Assembly (NCBI RefSeq): GCF_018069625.1
Contig: NZ_CP072941.1
Span: 4,650,001 to 4,714,000 of the forward strand
Reading direction: 5' to 3'
Length of the DNA: 64,000 bases
DNA from: Streptomyces yatensis
GTDB lineage: Bacteria; Actinomycetota; Actinomycetes; Streptomycetales; Streptomycetaceae
Position 1 is the stretch's first letter. The number at the start of each line of letters is the position of its first letter. This document shows positions 38,185 through 48,292 of this stretch, piece after piece. The translations under genes and the position numbers were made by a program. Under the pieces are notes generated by a model, which worked only from the letters and a program-made list of their open reading frames with translations, made no database searches and was not told where the DNA came from.

Positions 38185-38634
38185 TCAGCGGCGCCGGTGC
38201 ACCAGCCGCCCCGCCACCACCGTGGCCAGGCACGCGCCGTCCGCGTCGAAGACGGCCAGGTCCGCGCGGCCCGCCGGGGTCAGGACGGGCGGCCGGGGCC
38301 GGTCCAGGACGGCGATACCGCCCCGGTGGGCGGCCGCGAGCAGCTCGGCATCCCCGAGGTGGTGCGCGAGGACGGCGGTCGCGCCCCGCCGCAGCAGGGC
38401 GTGGATCCGCTCCCGCGGGCTGGGCGCGTCCGGCACCGGGCCCTCGTGGACCAGGGCCGGGCCGAGCTCCCCGGGCCACTCCCGCACCCGGGCCCGCGGA
38501 TAGCTCCGCCGCAGCTCCTCCAGGGGGCCGATGGCGGCGATGCGGTCGCCGTCGACCGCGACGGCGGCGTCGTGCAGCGGCGCCGCGTCGTCGGGGGTGT
38601 GCCGGACGACGGGCGCCGCGTGGAGCGTGAGCAT
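38185..38634 (-). CDS. Imidazolonepropionase-like composite-domain protein (stunted amidohydrolase)
   Basis: A 149-residue protein whose ATG shares one base with the mqnC stop (TGATG), so it is translated with mqnC. The N-terminus (DAAVAVDGDRIAAIGPLEELRRSYP) and C-terminus (PAGRADLAVFDADGACLATVVAGRLVHRRR) are the two halves of the beta-sandwich composite domain of amidohydrolases. The metal-binding TIM barrel that normally lies between them is replaced by about 70 residues with only scattered His (LVHEGPVP, LAHHLGDAE). It therefore cannot be a normal hydrolase. A helper or relic role next to mqnC is possible; function unknown. Confidence 0.8.
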   Translation of the reverse strand: MLTLHAAPVVRHTPDDAAPLHDAAVAVDGDRIAAIGPLEELRRSYPRARVREWPGELGPALVHEGPVPDAPSPRERIHALLRRGATAVLAHHLGDAELLAAAHRGGIAVLDRPRPPVLTPAGRADLAVFDADGACLATVVAGRLVHRRR

Positions 38635-39833
38635 CAGGACGCCTGGATCACCGTCAGCTCGGGGTGGGCCGTGCCACCGTCGATCGCCGTCGAGGACAGA
38701 TGCGAGACGACGTGGTCGTCGACCGGGTCGTTCGCCGGGTCGTCGTGCACCACCAGGTGCTCGTACGTCGTGGCGCGCTGCGCGGGGACCCGGCCGGCCG
38801 CGCGGATGAGGTGGAGCAGCTCCATCCGGTTCGAGCGGTGGCGGGCGCCGGCCGAGGAGACCACGTTCTCCTCCAGCATCACCGAGCCGAGGTCGTCCGC
38901 CCCGTAGTGCAGGGCCAGCTGGCCGGCCTCCTTGCCGACGGTCAGCCAGGAACCCTGGATATGGGCGACGTTGTCGAGGAAGAGCCGGGCGATGGCGATC
39001 ATCCGCAGGTACTCGAAGACGGTCGCCTGCGTCTGGCCCTTCAGGTGGTTGTTCTCGGGCTGGTAGGTGTACGGGATGAAGGCGCGGAAGCCGCCCGTAC
39101 GGTCCTGCACATCGCGGATCATGCGGATGTGCTCGATGCGCTCGGCGTTGGTCTCGCCGGTGCCCATCAGCATGGTGGAGGTGGACTCCACGCCGAGGTT
39201 ATGGGCGATCTCCATGATCTCCAGCCAGCGCTCGCCGGACTCCTTGAGCGGTGCGATGGCCTTGCGCGGCCGCTCGGGCAGCAGCTCGGCGCCCGCGCCC
39301 GCGAAGGAGTCGAGACCGGCCGCGTGGATCCGGCGGATGGCCTCCTCGGCCGAGACGCCCGAGATCCGCGCCATGTGCTCGACCTCGGACGCCCCCAGCG
39401 AGTGGATCACCAGCTGCGGGAACGCCTTCTTGATGGCCGAGAAGTGCTTCTCGTAGTACTCCACGCCGTAGTCCGGGTGGTGGCCGCCCTGGAACATGAT
39501 CTGCGTGCCGCCCAGCTCGACGGTCTCCGCGCAGCGCCGCAGGATGTCGTCGAGATCGCGGCTCCAGCCCTTCGCGGTGTCCTTCGGCGCGGCGTAGAAG
39601 GCGCAGAACTTGCACGCCGTCACGCAGACGTTGGTGTAGTTGATGTTCCGTTCGATGATGTACGTCGCGATGTGCTCGGTGCCGGCGTAGCGACGGCGGC
39701 GGACCGCGTCGGCGGCGGCCCCCAGCGCGTGCAGCGGAGCCGAGCGGTAAAGGTCGAGCGCCTCTTGTGGGGTGATCCGACCCCCGTCGGCGGCGCGGTC
39801 GAGGACTACCTGCACCTCTGCGTTTGCGGTCAC
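38634..39833 (-). CDS. mqnC: Cyclic dehypoxanthinyl futalosine synthase (radical SAM)
   Basis: Third stage of the futalosine menaquinone route: radical cyclisation of dehypoxanthine futalosine. 399 residues. The radical SAM cluster ligands are C70, C74, C77 in NVCVTACKFCAF. Family features include GGTQIMFQGGHHPD, SFAGAGAELLPERPRKAIAPLK and TSTMLMGTGET. Its product goes on to the UbiA/UbiD/UbiX-type genes near 61-64 kb. GTG start at 39833 with GAAAGG upstream. The downstream gene overlaps by one base. Confidence 0.96.
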   Translation of the reverse strand: MTANAEVQVVLDRAADGGRITPQEALDLYRSAPLHALGAAADAVRRRRYAGTEHIATYIIERNINYTNVCVTACKFCAFYAAPKDTAKGWSRDLDDILRRCAETVELGGTQIMFQGGHHPDYGVEYYEKHFSAIKKAFPQLVIHSLGASEVEHMARISGVSAEEAIRRIHAAGLDSFAGAGAELLPERPRKAIAPLKESGERWLEIMEIAHNLGVESTSTMLMGTGETNAERIEHIRMIRDVQDRTGGFRAFIPYTYQPENNHLKGQTQATVFEYLRMIAIARLFLDNVAHIQGSWLTVGKEAGQLALHYGADDLGSVMLEENVVSSAGARHRSNRMELLHLIRAAGRVPAQRATTYEHLVVHDDPANDPVDDHVVSHLSSTAIDGGTAHPELTVIQAS

Positions 39834-39940
39834 CGGGGCGTACCTTTCGGAGGTTTATGGGTGGACCGACCCAGCGTACGCCAGCGCTTGTACGCCTGTA
39901 CGAGTACGTGGCGGGCACATCAGTGCACCCCCGCCCCCGC

Positions 39941-41704
39941 TCATTCGAGCTTGCGCAGAGTGCCCGTGGGGTCACCCGCCTGCTGGTCCTTCGCCTTGTA
40001 GCTGAGCGCGCCGTCGGAGGTGAGGGTGAACCGCTCGTCCGTCGAGGCGTCGCTGCACCCCTGCTGGGGCTGGGAGCCCTTCAGGCGCGCGTCGAGGTGG
40101 AGTTGTTTCGGGGCCGCCGAGACCAGCTTCCAGGTGCTGTCGCAGCGCAGCACCGACAGCTTGACCCGGCCGCTGGCGACGTCCTGCCCGGTCCGCCCCT
40201 GCCGGAAGGTGATGGTCAAGGTGCCCACCGGGATGCCCGAGTCGGAGGTCAGATCGCCCTGCCAGGTGCCGAGGAACGCCTTGGGCACGGCACCCTTCCC
40301 GGAGCCGGAGCCGGGGCCGTCGGGAGCGCCGTCTCCCGGGTTCCGCTCGGTGGCGGAGGGGCGGGGGTCCGCGGCGCCCTGATCGTTGCTGTCGGCCGAG
40401 CCGCCGGGCAGCACCTTGAAGAGCACGGCGGCGGTCGTCGCCACGGCCAGCGCGCCCGCGACGGACAGCACCAGCGTGCAGCTCAGCGCCTTGGGGCGCT
40501 TCTTACCGCCGACGGCGGCGGAGAGCGCGACACTGCGGCCGCCCGGTGTCGACGACGGGGAGGGAAGCGGGGGCCCGGCCGGCCGGTCCTTCGGGGGCAG
40601 CCCGTTGGCGTACGACGGGTCGGGCGGGCCGAAAGCTCCCAGCAGGGGTGAGGCCGGGGCCGGGGTGGGCGGCGGGCTCGGGGCGTCCTCGGCGGGCGGC
40701 TGGGTGGTGGACGGCCCCATGGCGGGCGGCACTGTGTCGGACGGCTCTATGGCAGGCGGCCCTATGGCGGGCCGTTCGGCCACCGGCGGCAGGGCCACGG
40801 CCTCCGCCTCCAGGTCGAGCAGCTCCACCACCTGCCGGCTCACCCGCTCGACCAGCGCCCCCGGCAGCCAGCCCGGCCGGGCGAGCCCAGAGGCGCCGTC
40901 CTCCGGGGCGAGGCGCCGTACGATCCGCTCGGGGGTGGGGCGGTCGGCCGGGTTCTTGGCGAGGCAGGCGGCGACCAGGTCGCGCAGGTCCCCGGTCAGC
41001 TCGGGGCCGAGCTTGGGCTCGTCGTGCACCACCTTGTAGAGCAGCGCGGCCGAAGTGTCGCCCGGGAACGGCGGCTTGCCGGTCGCCGCGTACGCCAGCA
41101 CCGCGCCCAGGGAGAAGACATCGGCCGCGCCCTCGACGCCCTCGCCCAGGATCTGCTCGGGCGCCATATAGCCGGGCGAGCCGATGGAGGCGCCGGTCGA
41201 GGTCAGCGAGACCGTGCCCTCGGTGGCCCGGGCGATGCCGAAGTCGATCAGACGCGGACCGGCGAGCGCGAGCAGCACATTGGACGGCTTGACGTCGCGG
41301 TGGACCAGGCCGAGGGCGTGCACCGCGGCCAGGGCCTCGGCGAGCCCCGCACCCAGGGCCCGCACCGCCGATTCGGGCAACGGCCCCTCGTCGGACACGG
41401 CCTGGTTGAGCGGAGGGCCCGCCACATAGCCGGTGGCCACCCACGGAATGCGTGCCTCCGGGTCGGCGTCCAGGACCGGCGCGGTGAAGGCGCCGCCGAC
41501 CCGGCGCGCGGCGTCGACCTCGCGCCGGAAGCGGGCGCGGAACTCCTCGTCCAGCGCGAAATGGGCGTGCACGACCTTCACCGCTACCGTGCGCCCGCCC
41601 GCGCTGCGTCCCACAAAGACCCGGCCCATGCCGCCCGAACCGAGCCGTCCGAGCAGCCGGTACGCGCCGATGACCTGCGGATCGTCCGCTGCCAGCGGAT
41701 CCAT
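39941..41704 (-). CDS. Membrane-spanning Ser/Thr protein kinase with extracytoplasmic domain
   Basis: A 587-residue PknB-type kinase. Glycine loop LGSGGMG at 21-27, catalytic Lys43, HRDVKPSN from 135, DFG at 154-156 and the activation end GSPGYMAPEQ near 176 are intact, so it should be active. A Pro-rich juxtamembrane stretch (about 305-390, with PAIGPPAIEPSDTVPPAMGP) precedes a single helix at about 408-429. The outer domain (about 460-587) has two Cys (LRCDSTW, QQGCSDAS) and begins AFLGTWQGDLTSD, a beta-rich ligand-like domain rather than PASTA repeats. It sits between mqnC and mqnA, but no link with menaquinone is visible. Confidence 0.92.
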   Translation of the reverse strand: MDPLAADDPQVIGAYRLLGRLGSGGMGRVFVGRSAGGRTVAVKVVHAHFALDEEFRARFRREVDAARRVGGAFTAPVLDADPEARIPWVATGYVAGPPLNQAVSDEGPLPESAVRALGAGLAEALAAVHALGLVHRDVKPSNVLLALAGPRLIDFGIARATEGTVSLTSTGASIGSPGYMAPEQILGEGVEGAADVFSLGAVLAYAATGKPPFPGDTSAALLYKVVHDEPKLGPELTGDLRDLVAACLAKNPADRPTPERIVRRLAPEDGASGLARPGWLPGALVERVSRQVVELLDLEAEAVALPPVAERPAIGPPAIEPSDTVPPAMGPSTTQPPAEDAPSPPPTPAPASPLLGAFGPPDPSYANGLPPKDRPAGPPLPSPSSTPGGRSVALSAAVGGKKRPKALSCTLVLSVAGALAVATTAAVLFKVLPGGSADSNDQGAADPRPSATERNPGDGAPDGPGSGSGKGAVPKAFLGTWQGDLTSDSGIPVGTLTITFRQGRTGQDVASGRVKLSVLRCDSTWKLVSAAPKQLHLDARLKGSQPQQGCSDASTDERFTLTSDGALSYKAKDQQAGDPTGTLRKLE

Positions 41705-41834
41705 CGCGTTGCCTCCCCCTCCGTGCGCCGATCCAGCTTAGGGGGTGTTCCCGCCATCCACGCAGGTCGGTGCGGCCCGGAAAGGACAGGTCGGCCCGGG
41801 TCGGGCGGCTCAGTTCAGCTCAGGTCGGCTGGGG

Positions 41835-42921
<1,087 letters not shown>

Positions 42922-42957
42922 CGCCGCAAGTTGCAGTTTGGTTTCCTTGCAGTACAG

Positions 42958-42987
42958 AGCCTGCGGAGCATGTAACCGCAGGCTTTT
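42958..42987 (+). promoter_or_regulatory. Attenuator-like hairpin in the cold-shock 5' leader
   Basis: AGCCTGCGG (42958-42966) and CCGCAGGCT (42976-42984) form a perfect nine-pair stem with a nine-base loop, immediately followed by TTTT. This is a textbook intrinsic-terminator shape, unusual for Streptomyces, and lies inside the expected 5' leader. It could cause conditional termination or give a short RNA. Confidence 0.65.
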
Positions 42988-43048
42988 GTAGTTTTCAGAC
43001 TTCTTGCAGGTTCTGGAGCAGGGCAACCCTTTGGCCCAAGGAGGGCTT

Positions 43049-43252
43049 ATGGCTACCGGAACCGTCAAGTGGTTCAACGCCGAGAAGGGCTTCGGCTTCA
43101 TCGCCCAAGACGGCGGCGGCCCCGATGTCTTCGTTCACTACTCCGCGATCAACGCGACCGGCTTCCGTTCTCTTGAGGAGAACCAGGCCGTGACCTTCGA
43201 CGTCACTCAGGGTCCGAAGGGCCCCCAGGCGGAGAACGTCAGCCCCGTCTGA
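43049..43252 (+). CDS. CspA-family cold-shock protein
   Basis: A 67-residue single-stranded nucleic-acid binding protein with one cold-shock domain. RNP1 KGFGFIAQ and RNP2 VFVHYSAI are intact, with the initial [14 protein letters not shown] signature. It acts as an RNA chaperone. The ATG at 43049 follows AAGGAGGG. It has its own promoter, a long structured leader and a strong terminator, so it is monocistronic. Streptomyces carry several paralogues (scoF group). Confidence 0.97.
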   Translation: MATGTVKWFNAEKGFGFIAQDGGGPDVFVHYSAINATGFRSLEENQAVTFDVTQGPKGPQAENVSPV

Positions 43253-43269
43253 TCAAGTAGCACCACCTA

Positions 43270-43312
43270 AGGAGCCCTGCTCCCCGCCTGGCGGGAAGCG
43301 GGGCTCCTGCCT
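43270..43312 (+). terminator. Terminator of the cold-shock gene
   Basis: AGGAGCCC (43270-43277) pairs with GGGGCTCCT (43300-43308), enclosing a nested CCCGC-CTG-GCGGG stem, followed by TGCCTTTT. Confidence 0.8.
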
Positions 43313-43372
43313 TTTCCGCCTCTTCTCCGCCCTTTCTGGCCTTCCGCCTTTCCCGGAGCCTCGCGGGGACGG

Positions 43373-43819
43373 TCAGTCCTCCAGCAGCCGGAAGTCGGCG
43401 AAGTCGAAGCCCGGGGAGACCACACAGCTCACCAGGACCTCCTCGTCCGCCACCGGACGGGCCGACTGCCAGGTGCCCGGCGGGACGACGACCTGGGGCC
43501 GCTGGCCGGCGGCGATATCGGGACCCAGGACCAGCTCCGTGGGGGCCGCCTCCGGGCCGTCGCCCGTACCGCCCAGCCGGAGCCGCAGCGGGCCGCCGCT
43601 GTGCCACAGCCACAGTTCGGCCGAGCGCACCACATGCCAGCGGGACTCCTCACCGGGAGTCAGCAGGAAGTAGATCGCCGTGGCCGACGCGCGCTCGCCC
43701 TCGTACCCCGGCGGCCGCACCGTGACATCGCTTCGCCAGGTCTCCCGGTACCAGCCGCCCTCCGGATGGGGCTCCAGGCCGAGCCATTCGGCTGTCGCGG
43801 GCCGCCGGGTCGTGGTCAT
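43373..43819 (-). CDS. DUF985/cupin_5 family protein
   Basis: A 148-residue single-domain cupin. The start WLGLEPHPEGGWYRETWRSD, the centre TAIYFLLTPGEESRWHVVRSAELWLWHSG and VVPPGTWQSARPV and the end CVVSPGFDFADFRLLE are diagnostic of the DUF985 group (cupin_5). Members bind small molecules or sugars; function is not established. The ATG at 43819 (MTTTRRPATAEWLG) has GAGGGAC upstream. It stands alone, divergent from the AraC-type regulator. Confidence 0.9.
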   Translation of the reverse strand: MTTTRRPATAEWLGLEPHPEGGWYRETWRSDVTVRPPGYEGERASATAIYFLLTPGEESRWHVVRSAELWLWHSGGPLRLRLGGTGDGPEAAPTELVLGPDIAAGQRPQVVVPPGTWQSARPVADEEVLVSCVVSPGFDFADFRLLED

Positions 43820-44006
43820 GTCCCTCACCGCTCTCACAGGTCCGTCCGGGCCGTCGAGGATAGCCCGTAAGGCGCTCACGCCATCGTCGACTCAAGGCAC
43901 TCACCCGGCATGAAGGGGTTCGCGCCGCCCTTAAGGTGCTCACGCCGTGTAGGGGGCCGGCGACGCACCGCTGACGCAACGCCCCGATCGGGCTACGGTT
44001 TTGACC

Positions 44007-45098
44007 ATGGGGCGCGGGCGGCGGACGGTGACGGTGCACCATGTGCGGGCCGCGCTGCGCGGTGCGCAGCGGCTCGGCCTCGACACCGTCCCCCTGCTGC
44101 AACGGGCCCGGATACCCCCGCTGCTGCTCACCGACGACCGCGCCCGCGTCTCCCCCGAGCAGTTCGCCCGGCTGGTGCGTGCCCTGCACCGGGCCACCGG
44201 GGACGAGTTCCTGGGGCTGGGGACCATCCGCAGCCGCCCCGGCACCTTCGCGATGATGTGCTACGCCTCGCTGGGCTGCCCCGACCTCGGCACGGCGGTG
44301 GAGCGCGGGGCCCGCTTCTACCGGCTCTTCCCGGGCGGACCCAATCTGGCCCTGGAACGCGGCGCGGGCCGCGGCCGGGAGGCGGTGTTCGCCCTGCGCG
44401 GCGGGCTGGGCCCGCATGCGGACGGCCTTACGGCGGCCGAGCACCACATCGTGGCCGAATGGCTGATGCTCATCTGGCACCGGCTCGCCGGCTGGCTGAT
44501 CGGTCGCCGCATCCCGCTGCTGTGGGCCCAGTTCGCCTATCCCCCGCCCCCGTACGCCGACGACTACGAGCCGCTCTTCGGCTGCCCGCCCCGCTTCGGC
44601 GCCCCGCGCACCGCGGCCGGTTTCGACCGCCGCTGGCTGACCGCCCCCGTCGTCCAGGACGAGTCCACGCTCCAGACGCTGCTGCGGTACGCGCCCGCCG
44701 GGCTGCTCAGCCGCCGCGCCTACGCGACGACCGTGGCCGAGCAGGTGCGGCACGCGCTCACCGGGGCGCTGCGGGCGCGCGGCGGCCCGGCGATGAGCCC
44801 ACGCGGCCGACGCACCGCGCGGCTCCCGGAGCTTCCCGAGGTGGCCGCCCGGCTGGCGGTCAGTCCGGCGACGCTGCGGCGGCGGCTGCGCGAGGAGGGC
44901 ACGTCCTTCCAGAAGCTCAAGGACACCGTGCGGCGTGACGAGGCGGTCAGCAGCCTGGCCGAGGGGGCCGAGCCCATCGCCGACCTGTCCGCCCGGCTGG
45001 GCTTTTCCGAGGACACGGCGTTCCACCGGGCGTTCCGACGCTGGACCGGGTCAACTCCGGGCGCATACCGACATGAGACATGGAGTCAGCAAAACTGA
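44007..45098 (+). CDS. AraC-family transcriptional regulator (Arabinose_bd/OruR-like)
   Basis: A 363-residue regulator. The N-terminal two thirds is the arabinose_bd-type sensor domain seen in OruR/ArgR-like AraC proteins (LDTVPLLQRARIPPLLLTDD, YASLGCPDLGTAVERGARFYRLF). The C-terminal DNA-binding part has two helix-turn-helix units (VAARLAVSPATLRRRLREEG and ADLSARLGFSEDTAFHRAFRRWTGSTPGAYR). The ATG at 44007 is preceded by an in-frame TTG at 44001; neither has a clear ribosome site. The secreted lipase gene starts 95 bp downstream in the same direction and may be its target. Confidence 0.9.
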   Translation: MGRGRRTVTVHHVRAALRGAQRLGLDTVPLLQRARIPPLLLTDDRARVSPEQFARLVRALHRATGDEFLGLGTIRSRPGTFAMMCYASLGCPDLGTAVERGARFYRLFPGGPNLALERGAGRGREAVFALRGGLGPHADGLTAAEHHIVAEWLMLIWHRLAGWLIGRRIPLLWAQFAYPPPPYADDYEPLFGCPPRFGAPRTAAGFDRRWLTAPVVQDESTLQTLLRYAPAGLLSRRAYATTVAEQVRHALTGALRARGGPAMSPRGRRTARLPELPEVAARLAVSPATLRRRLREEGTSFQKLKDTVRRDEAVSSLAEGAEPIADLSARLGFSEDTAFHRAFRRWTGSTPGAYRHETWSQQN

Positions 45099-45193
45099 GC
45101 GCCGCGGTCAGCCACAGACATTCCGCCCGTCCTTACGGTCCTCCCACAGCGACTCGGCACCACCAGAGCGCACCGCACCGTTGGGAGAGCCGT

Positions 45194-46357
45194 ATGCGCA
45201 TCCGCACCACCGTGCTCGCCGCCCTCACCGCACTGGCCCTGGCCTCGGCGCCGCCCGCCGCCGCGGCCGTATCGGGCGCCCCGGCCGACGGCACCGGCAG
45301 AGCCGGCGACATCGTCACCTCCGCCCCCACCGCCTTCCGGACGCTGCCCGGGGTGCCGACCGCGACCAGGGCATGGCACATCACCTACCGCTCGACCACC
45401 GCCACCGGCCGCCCCGACGTCGTCTCCGGCACGGTCGTCGTCCCCGACGACGGCAAGCCGGGCCCCCGGCCGCTCCTCACCTGGGGCATCGGCGCCGTCG
45501 GCCTCTCCGACGACTGCGCGGTCTCCGGCCGGTTCCCGCAGGGCACCTCGACCGAGGCCCAGCTGATCGACCTCGCGCTGCGCCGCGGCTGGGCCGTCGC
45601 CGTCACCGACTACGAGGGGCTGGGCACCCCGGGCGACCACACCTATACGGCCGGCCGGTCCGAGGGCCATGCCGTCCTGGACGCGGCGCGCGCCGCCCAG
45701 CGCCTTCCGGAGGCCGGGCTCTCACCGGAGGCTCCCGTCGGCATCATGGGCTACTCCCAGGGCGGCCAGGCGGCCGGCTGGGCCGCCGAACTGCACGCCT
45801 CGTACGCCCCCGAGCTGCGGCTGAAGGGCACGGCCGCCGGAGGCGTGCCCGCCGATCTCCCCACGACGCTCGCCCACAACGACGGTGGAGCCGGTGCCGG
45901 ACTCGCCCTGATGGCGCTCGCCGGACAGGACGCCGCCTTCCCCGCGCTGCGGCTCGACGCGTACCTCAACGACCGGGGCCGCGGCTATGCGGACTTCATG
46001 AAGCGGAACTGCGTGGCCCTCAGCACCATCGCCGGGCTCTTCCAGCACCTGTCCGAGGTGACCGTAAGGGATCCGCTGGCCGACCCGGCCTGGCAACTCG
46101 CGCTGCGCACCTCGTACTTGGGCACCCGCGCCCCGGACCGCCCCGTCTACCTCTACCAGGGCCTGGTGGACGAGCTGATCCCGTACCGGGTCGGCGAGGC
46201 GCTGCGCACCCGCTGGTGCGCCCGGGGCGTTCCGGTGCAGTGGCGCGACTATCCGCTCGACCATGTCACCACGGCGCTGACCGGGATCCCGGCGGCCCTG
46301 GACTGGATGGCCGGACGGCTGGCGGACGAACCGACGCGGGGCACCTGCACCGCCTGA
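45194..46357 (+). CDS. Secreted lipase/esterase of the LIP (PF03583) family
   Basis: A 387-residue exported alpha/beta-hydrolase. The signal peptide covers about residues 1-25 (TVLAALTALALASAPPAAAA). The nucleophile is Ser188 in GYSQGGQAAGWAAEL; the likely acid and base are Asp in YQGLVDELIPY and His in YPLDHVTTALTG. Oxyanion and lid parts TWGIGAVGLSDDCA and YEGLGTPGDHTYTAG resemble fungal-type secretory lipases (LIP). It probably cleaves lipid or other esters outside the cell. ATG at 45194 with GGGAGAG upstream. Two Cys near the C-terminus (RWCARG, GTCTA) may form a disulfide. Confidence 0.9.
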   Translation: MRIRTTVLAALTALALASAPPAAAAVSGAPADGTGRAGDIVTSAPTAFRTLPGVPTATRAWHITYRSTTATGRPDVVSGTVVVPDDGKPGPRPLLTWGIGAVGLSDDCAVSGRFPQGTSTEAQLIDLALRRGWAVAVTDYEGLGTPGDHTYTAGRSEGHAVLDAARAAQRLPEAGLSPEAPVGIMGYSQGGQAAGWAAELHASYAPELRLKGTAAGGVPADLPTTLAHNDGGAGAGLALMALAGQDAAFPALRLDAYLNDRGRGYADFMKRNCVALSTIAGLFQHLSEVTVRDPLADPAWQLALRTSYLGTRAPDRPVYLYQGLVDELIPYRVGEALRTRWCARGVPVQWRDYPLDHVTTALTGIPAALDWMAGRLADEPTRGTCTA

Positions 46358-46404
46358 CGCCCACCCGACGCCACACCGGCCCACCGCTCAGCTGAATCCG
46401 CATC

Positions 46405-47073
46405 TCACCCGACCCGGTCGGGCGACCATCCCGTCCCCTGGAGCAGATTCCCCAGCCCGGCCCAGGCGAAGTTCATCAGGGTGGCCGCGGCCTCCTTGGC
46501 CGAGTGCCCGCCCGCTCTCCCGTCCCCCGCCCAGTCCGCGAGCGATTCGGCCGCGCCCACCAGCGCGTGCGCGAGCCCGGACACCTCGGTGCCCGCGAGG
46601 GTCCGGGCGCGCGCCGTGCCGCGGGCGTGCTCCCGCGCCGCGGCCCCGATCAGCTGCGTCACGAACTCCACGATCTCCGCCCGCATCGCGGCCACTTCGC
46701 GCGCGTAGGGCTGCCCATGCGTACGGGCCTGCACATGCAACAGCGTCCAGCCGTCGGGATGTTCGGCCGCATGGGCGAAGAAGCCGCTCAGCCCGCTCCA
46801 CAACTGCCGGTCGGCGGGCGCGTCCCGCTCCACGGCGGCGCGCACCGCGGTCACCAGCGCCGCGGCCTCCCGCCGTATGCACGCCGTGAACAGCTCTTCC
46901 TTGGAGTTGAGATAGAGATAGACCAGCGGTTTGGAAACCCCGGCCAGCTCGGCGATGTCGTCCATCGAGGCGTTGCGATAGCCGCTGCGCGCGAAGGCCC
47001 GCACCCCCGCATCCAGCATCTGCTGCTCCCGCACCGCCCGTGGTACGCGCTTGCTCCCCGTCGCCCCGCCCAC
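46405..47073 (-). CDS. TetR-family transcriptional regulator
   Basis: A 222-residue repressor-type regulator. The N-terminal helix-turn-helix is REQQMLDAGVRAFARSGYRNASMDDIAELAGVSKPLVYLYLNSKEELF. The C-terminal ligand domain begins HVQARTHGQPYAREVAAMR. The GTG at 47073 has AAGGGGG eight bases upstream; a further GTG at 47109 would add 12 residues. It is divergent from the secreted esterase gene with 166 bp between them, so that gene is a likely target in addition to itself. No clear operator palindrome was identified. Confidence 0.9.
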   Translation of the reverse strand: MGGATGSKRVPRAVREQQMLDAGVRAFARSGYRNASMDDIAELAGVSKPLVYLYLNSKEELFTACIRREAAALVTAVRAAVERDAPADRQLWSGLSGFFAHAAEHPDGWTLLHVQARTHGQPYAREVAAMRAEIVEFVTQLIGAAAREHARGTARARTLAGTEVSGLAHALVGAAESLADWAGDGRAGGHSAKEAAATLMNFAWAGLGNLLQGTGWSPDRVG

Positions 47074-47239
47074 GCAGGCCGCCCCCTTCGATCGTGCCCC
47101 CGCACACATATCGGGTTAAGCCTACGTGGGACCGCTGTCGGCGCTCTTGCCACGGCCGCCGGTCGACATCAAAGTTTCAACTGACCACGCACCGTGCCCC
47201 GTTCAGCTCCATACGCAGCACCGCGAAGGAGAACGAACG

Positions 47240-48265
47240 ATGCCGAACCGCCGCAGAGCCGTCGCCGCACTCGCCGCGCTGGCCGCCGCACCGCTCCTGG
47301 CGACCACCGCCGAAGCCCGCTCCCCGGAGCCCGGCCCCTCGAAGGCCCCGAAGGCCCTTCCGCCGGAAGCCCTTGCCGGACGCCGGACGCCCGCCCGCGC
47401 CCGCCTCATCGCCGCGGACCGCGTCGGCGAACGCGTCCTCGACCTGACGATCGACTCCCCCGCCCTGGGCCGCGAGGGCCATGCCCGCGTCCTCCTCCCC
47501 ACCGGCTACGACCGCCGCCCCCACCACCGCTGGCCCGTCCTCTACCTGCTCCACGGCTGCTGCGACCCGGGCCCCGGCTGGGAGGCGTGGACCCGCAACA
47601 CCGATGTCGAGGCCATCACCGCGGACGTCCCGGCCCTGATCGTCTCCCCCGAGGGCGGCCCCGTCGGCTTCTACTCCAACTGGTGGAACGGCGGCCACTA
47701 CGGCCCGCCCGCCTGGGAGACCTTCCACCTGGCCGAGCTGCGCCCCCTCCTGGAGCGCGCCCTGCGGGCCAACGGCCGCCGGGCGATCGCCGGCCTGTCC
47801 ATGGGCGGCTTCGGCGCCCTGTCCTACGCCGCCCGCCACCCCCGCCTGTTCCGCGCGGCGGCGTCCTTCAGCGGTGTCGTCCACACCACCCTGGACCCGG
47901 CCGGCATCCAGGGCATCCTCACGGGCCAGGGCGCCGACCCGACGGCCCTGTGGGGAGACCCCGCCGCCCAGTCCGCGCTCTGGGACGCCCACAACCCGTA
48001 CGCCCTCATCCCCCGGCTCCCCCGCGGCTATCCGCTCTACCTGGCCTGCGGCAACGGCACCCCCGGCCCCCTCGACCCCCCGGGCCGCCCCGAGGACGCC
48101 CTGGAGCGCGGCCTCGGCGAGATGGCCCAGCGCTATGTGCGCCGCGCCCGCGCCCACGGACTGGCCGTCACCGCCCACCTCTACGGCCCCGGCACCCACA
48201 CCTGGCCCTACTGGGAGCGCGAGCTCACCCGCGCCCTGCCCCTCCTCACCGGCCCGCTCGCCTGA
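47240..48265 (+). CDS. Secreted esterase (antigen-85/esterase D-like alpha/beta hydrolase)
   Basis: A 341-residue exported hydrolase of the esterase PF00756 group. A short signal (AVAALAALAAAPLLATTAEA) is followed by DLTIDSPALGREGHARVLLPTGYD and WPVLYLLHGCCDPG. The nucleophile Ser is in AIAGLSMGGFGALSYAARHP. Partner residues are likely GVVHTTLDPAG and the final HLYGPGTHTWPYWERELTRALPLL His. It is similar to mycolyltransferase-fold proteins, but Streptomyces lacks mycolates, so it is probably a simple esterase or acyltransferase. ATG at 47240 with GAAGGAG upstream. Divergent from the TetR gene. Confidence 0.9.
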   Translation: MPNRRRAVAALAALAAAPLLATTAEARSPEPGPSKAPKALPPEALAGRRTPARARLIAADRVGERVLDLTIDSPALGREGHARVLLPTGYDRRPHHRWPVLYLLHGCCDPGPGWEAWTRNTDVEAITADVPALIVSPEGGPVGFYSNWWNGGHYGPPAWETFHLAELRPLLERALRANGRRAIAGLSMGGFGALSYAARHPRLFRAAASFSGVVHTTLDPAGIQGILTGQGADPTALWGDPAAQSALWDAHNPYALIPRLPRGYPLYLACGNGTPGPLDPPGRPEDALERGLGEMAQRYVRRARAHGLAVTAHLYGPGTHTWPYWERELTRALPLLTGPLA

Positions 48266-48292
48266 CGCCGGGGTTTGCTACGGTCGAGAACA

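Noticed and set aside
38185..38634. Active imidazolonepropionase
   Set aside because: The metal-binding barrel is absent; only the composite-domain shell remains.
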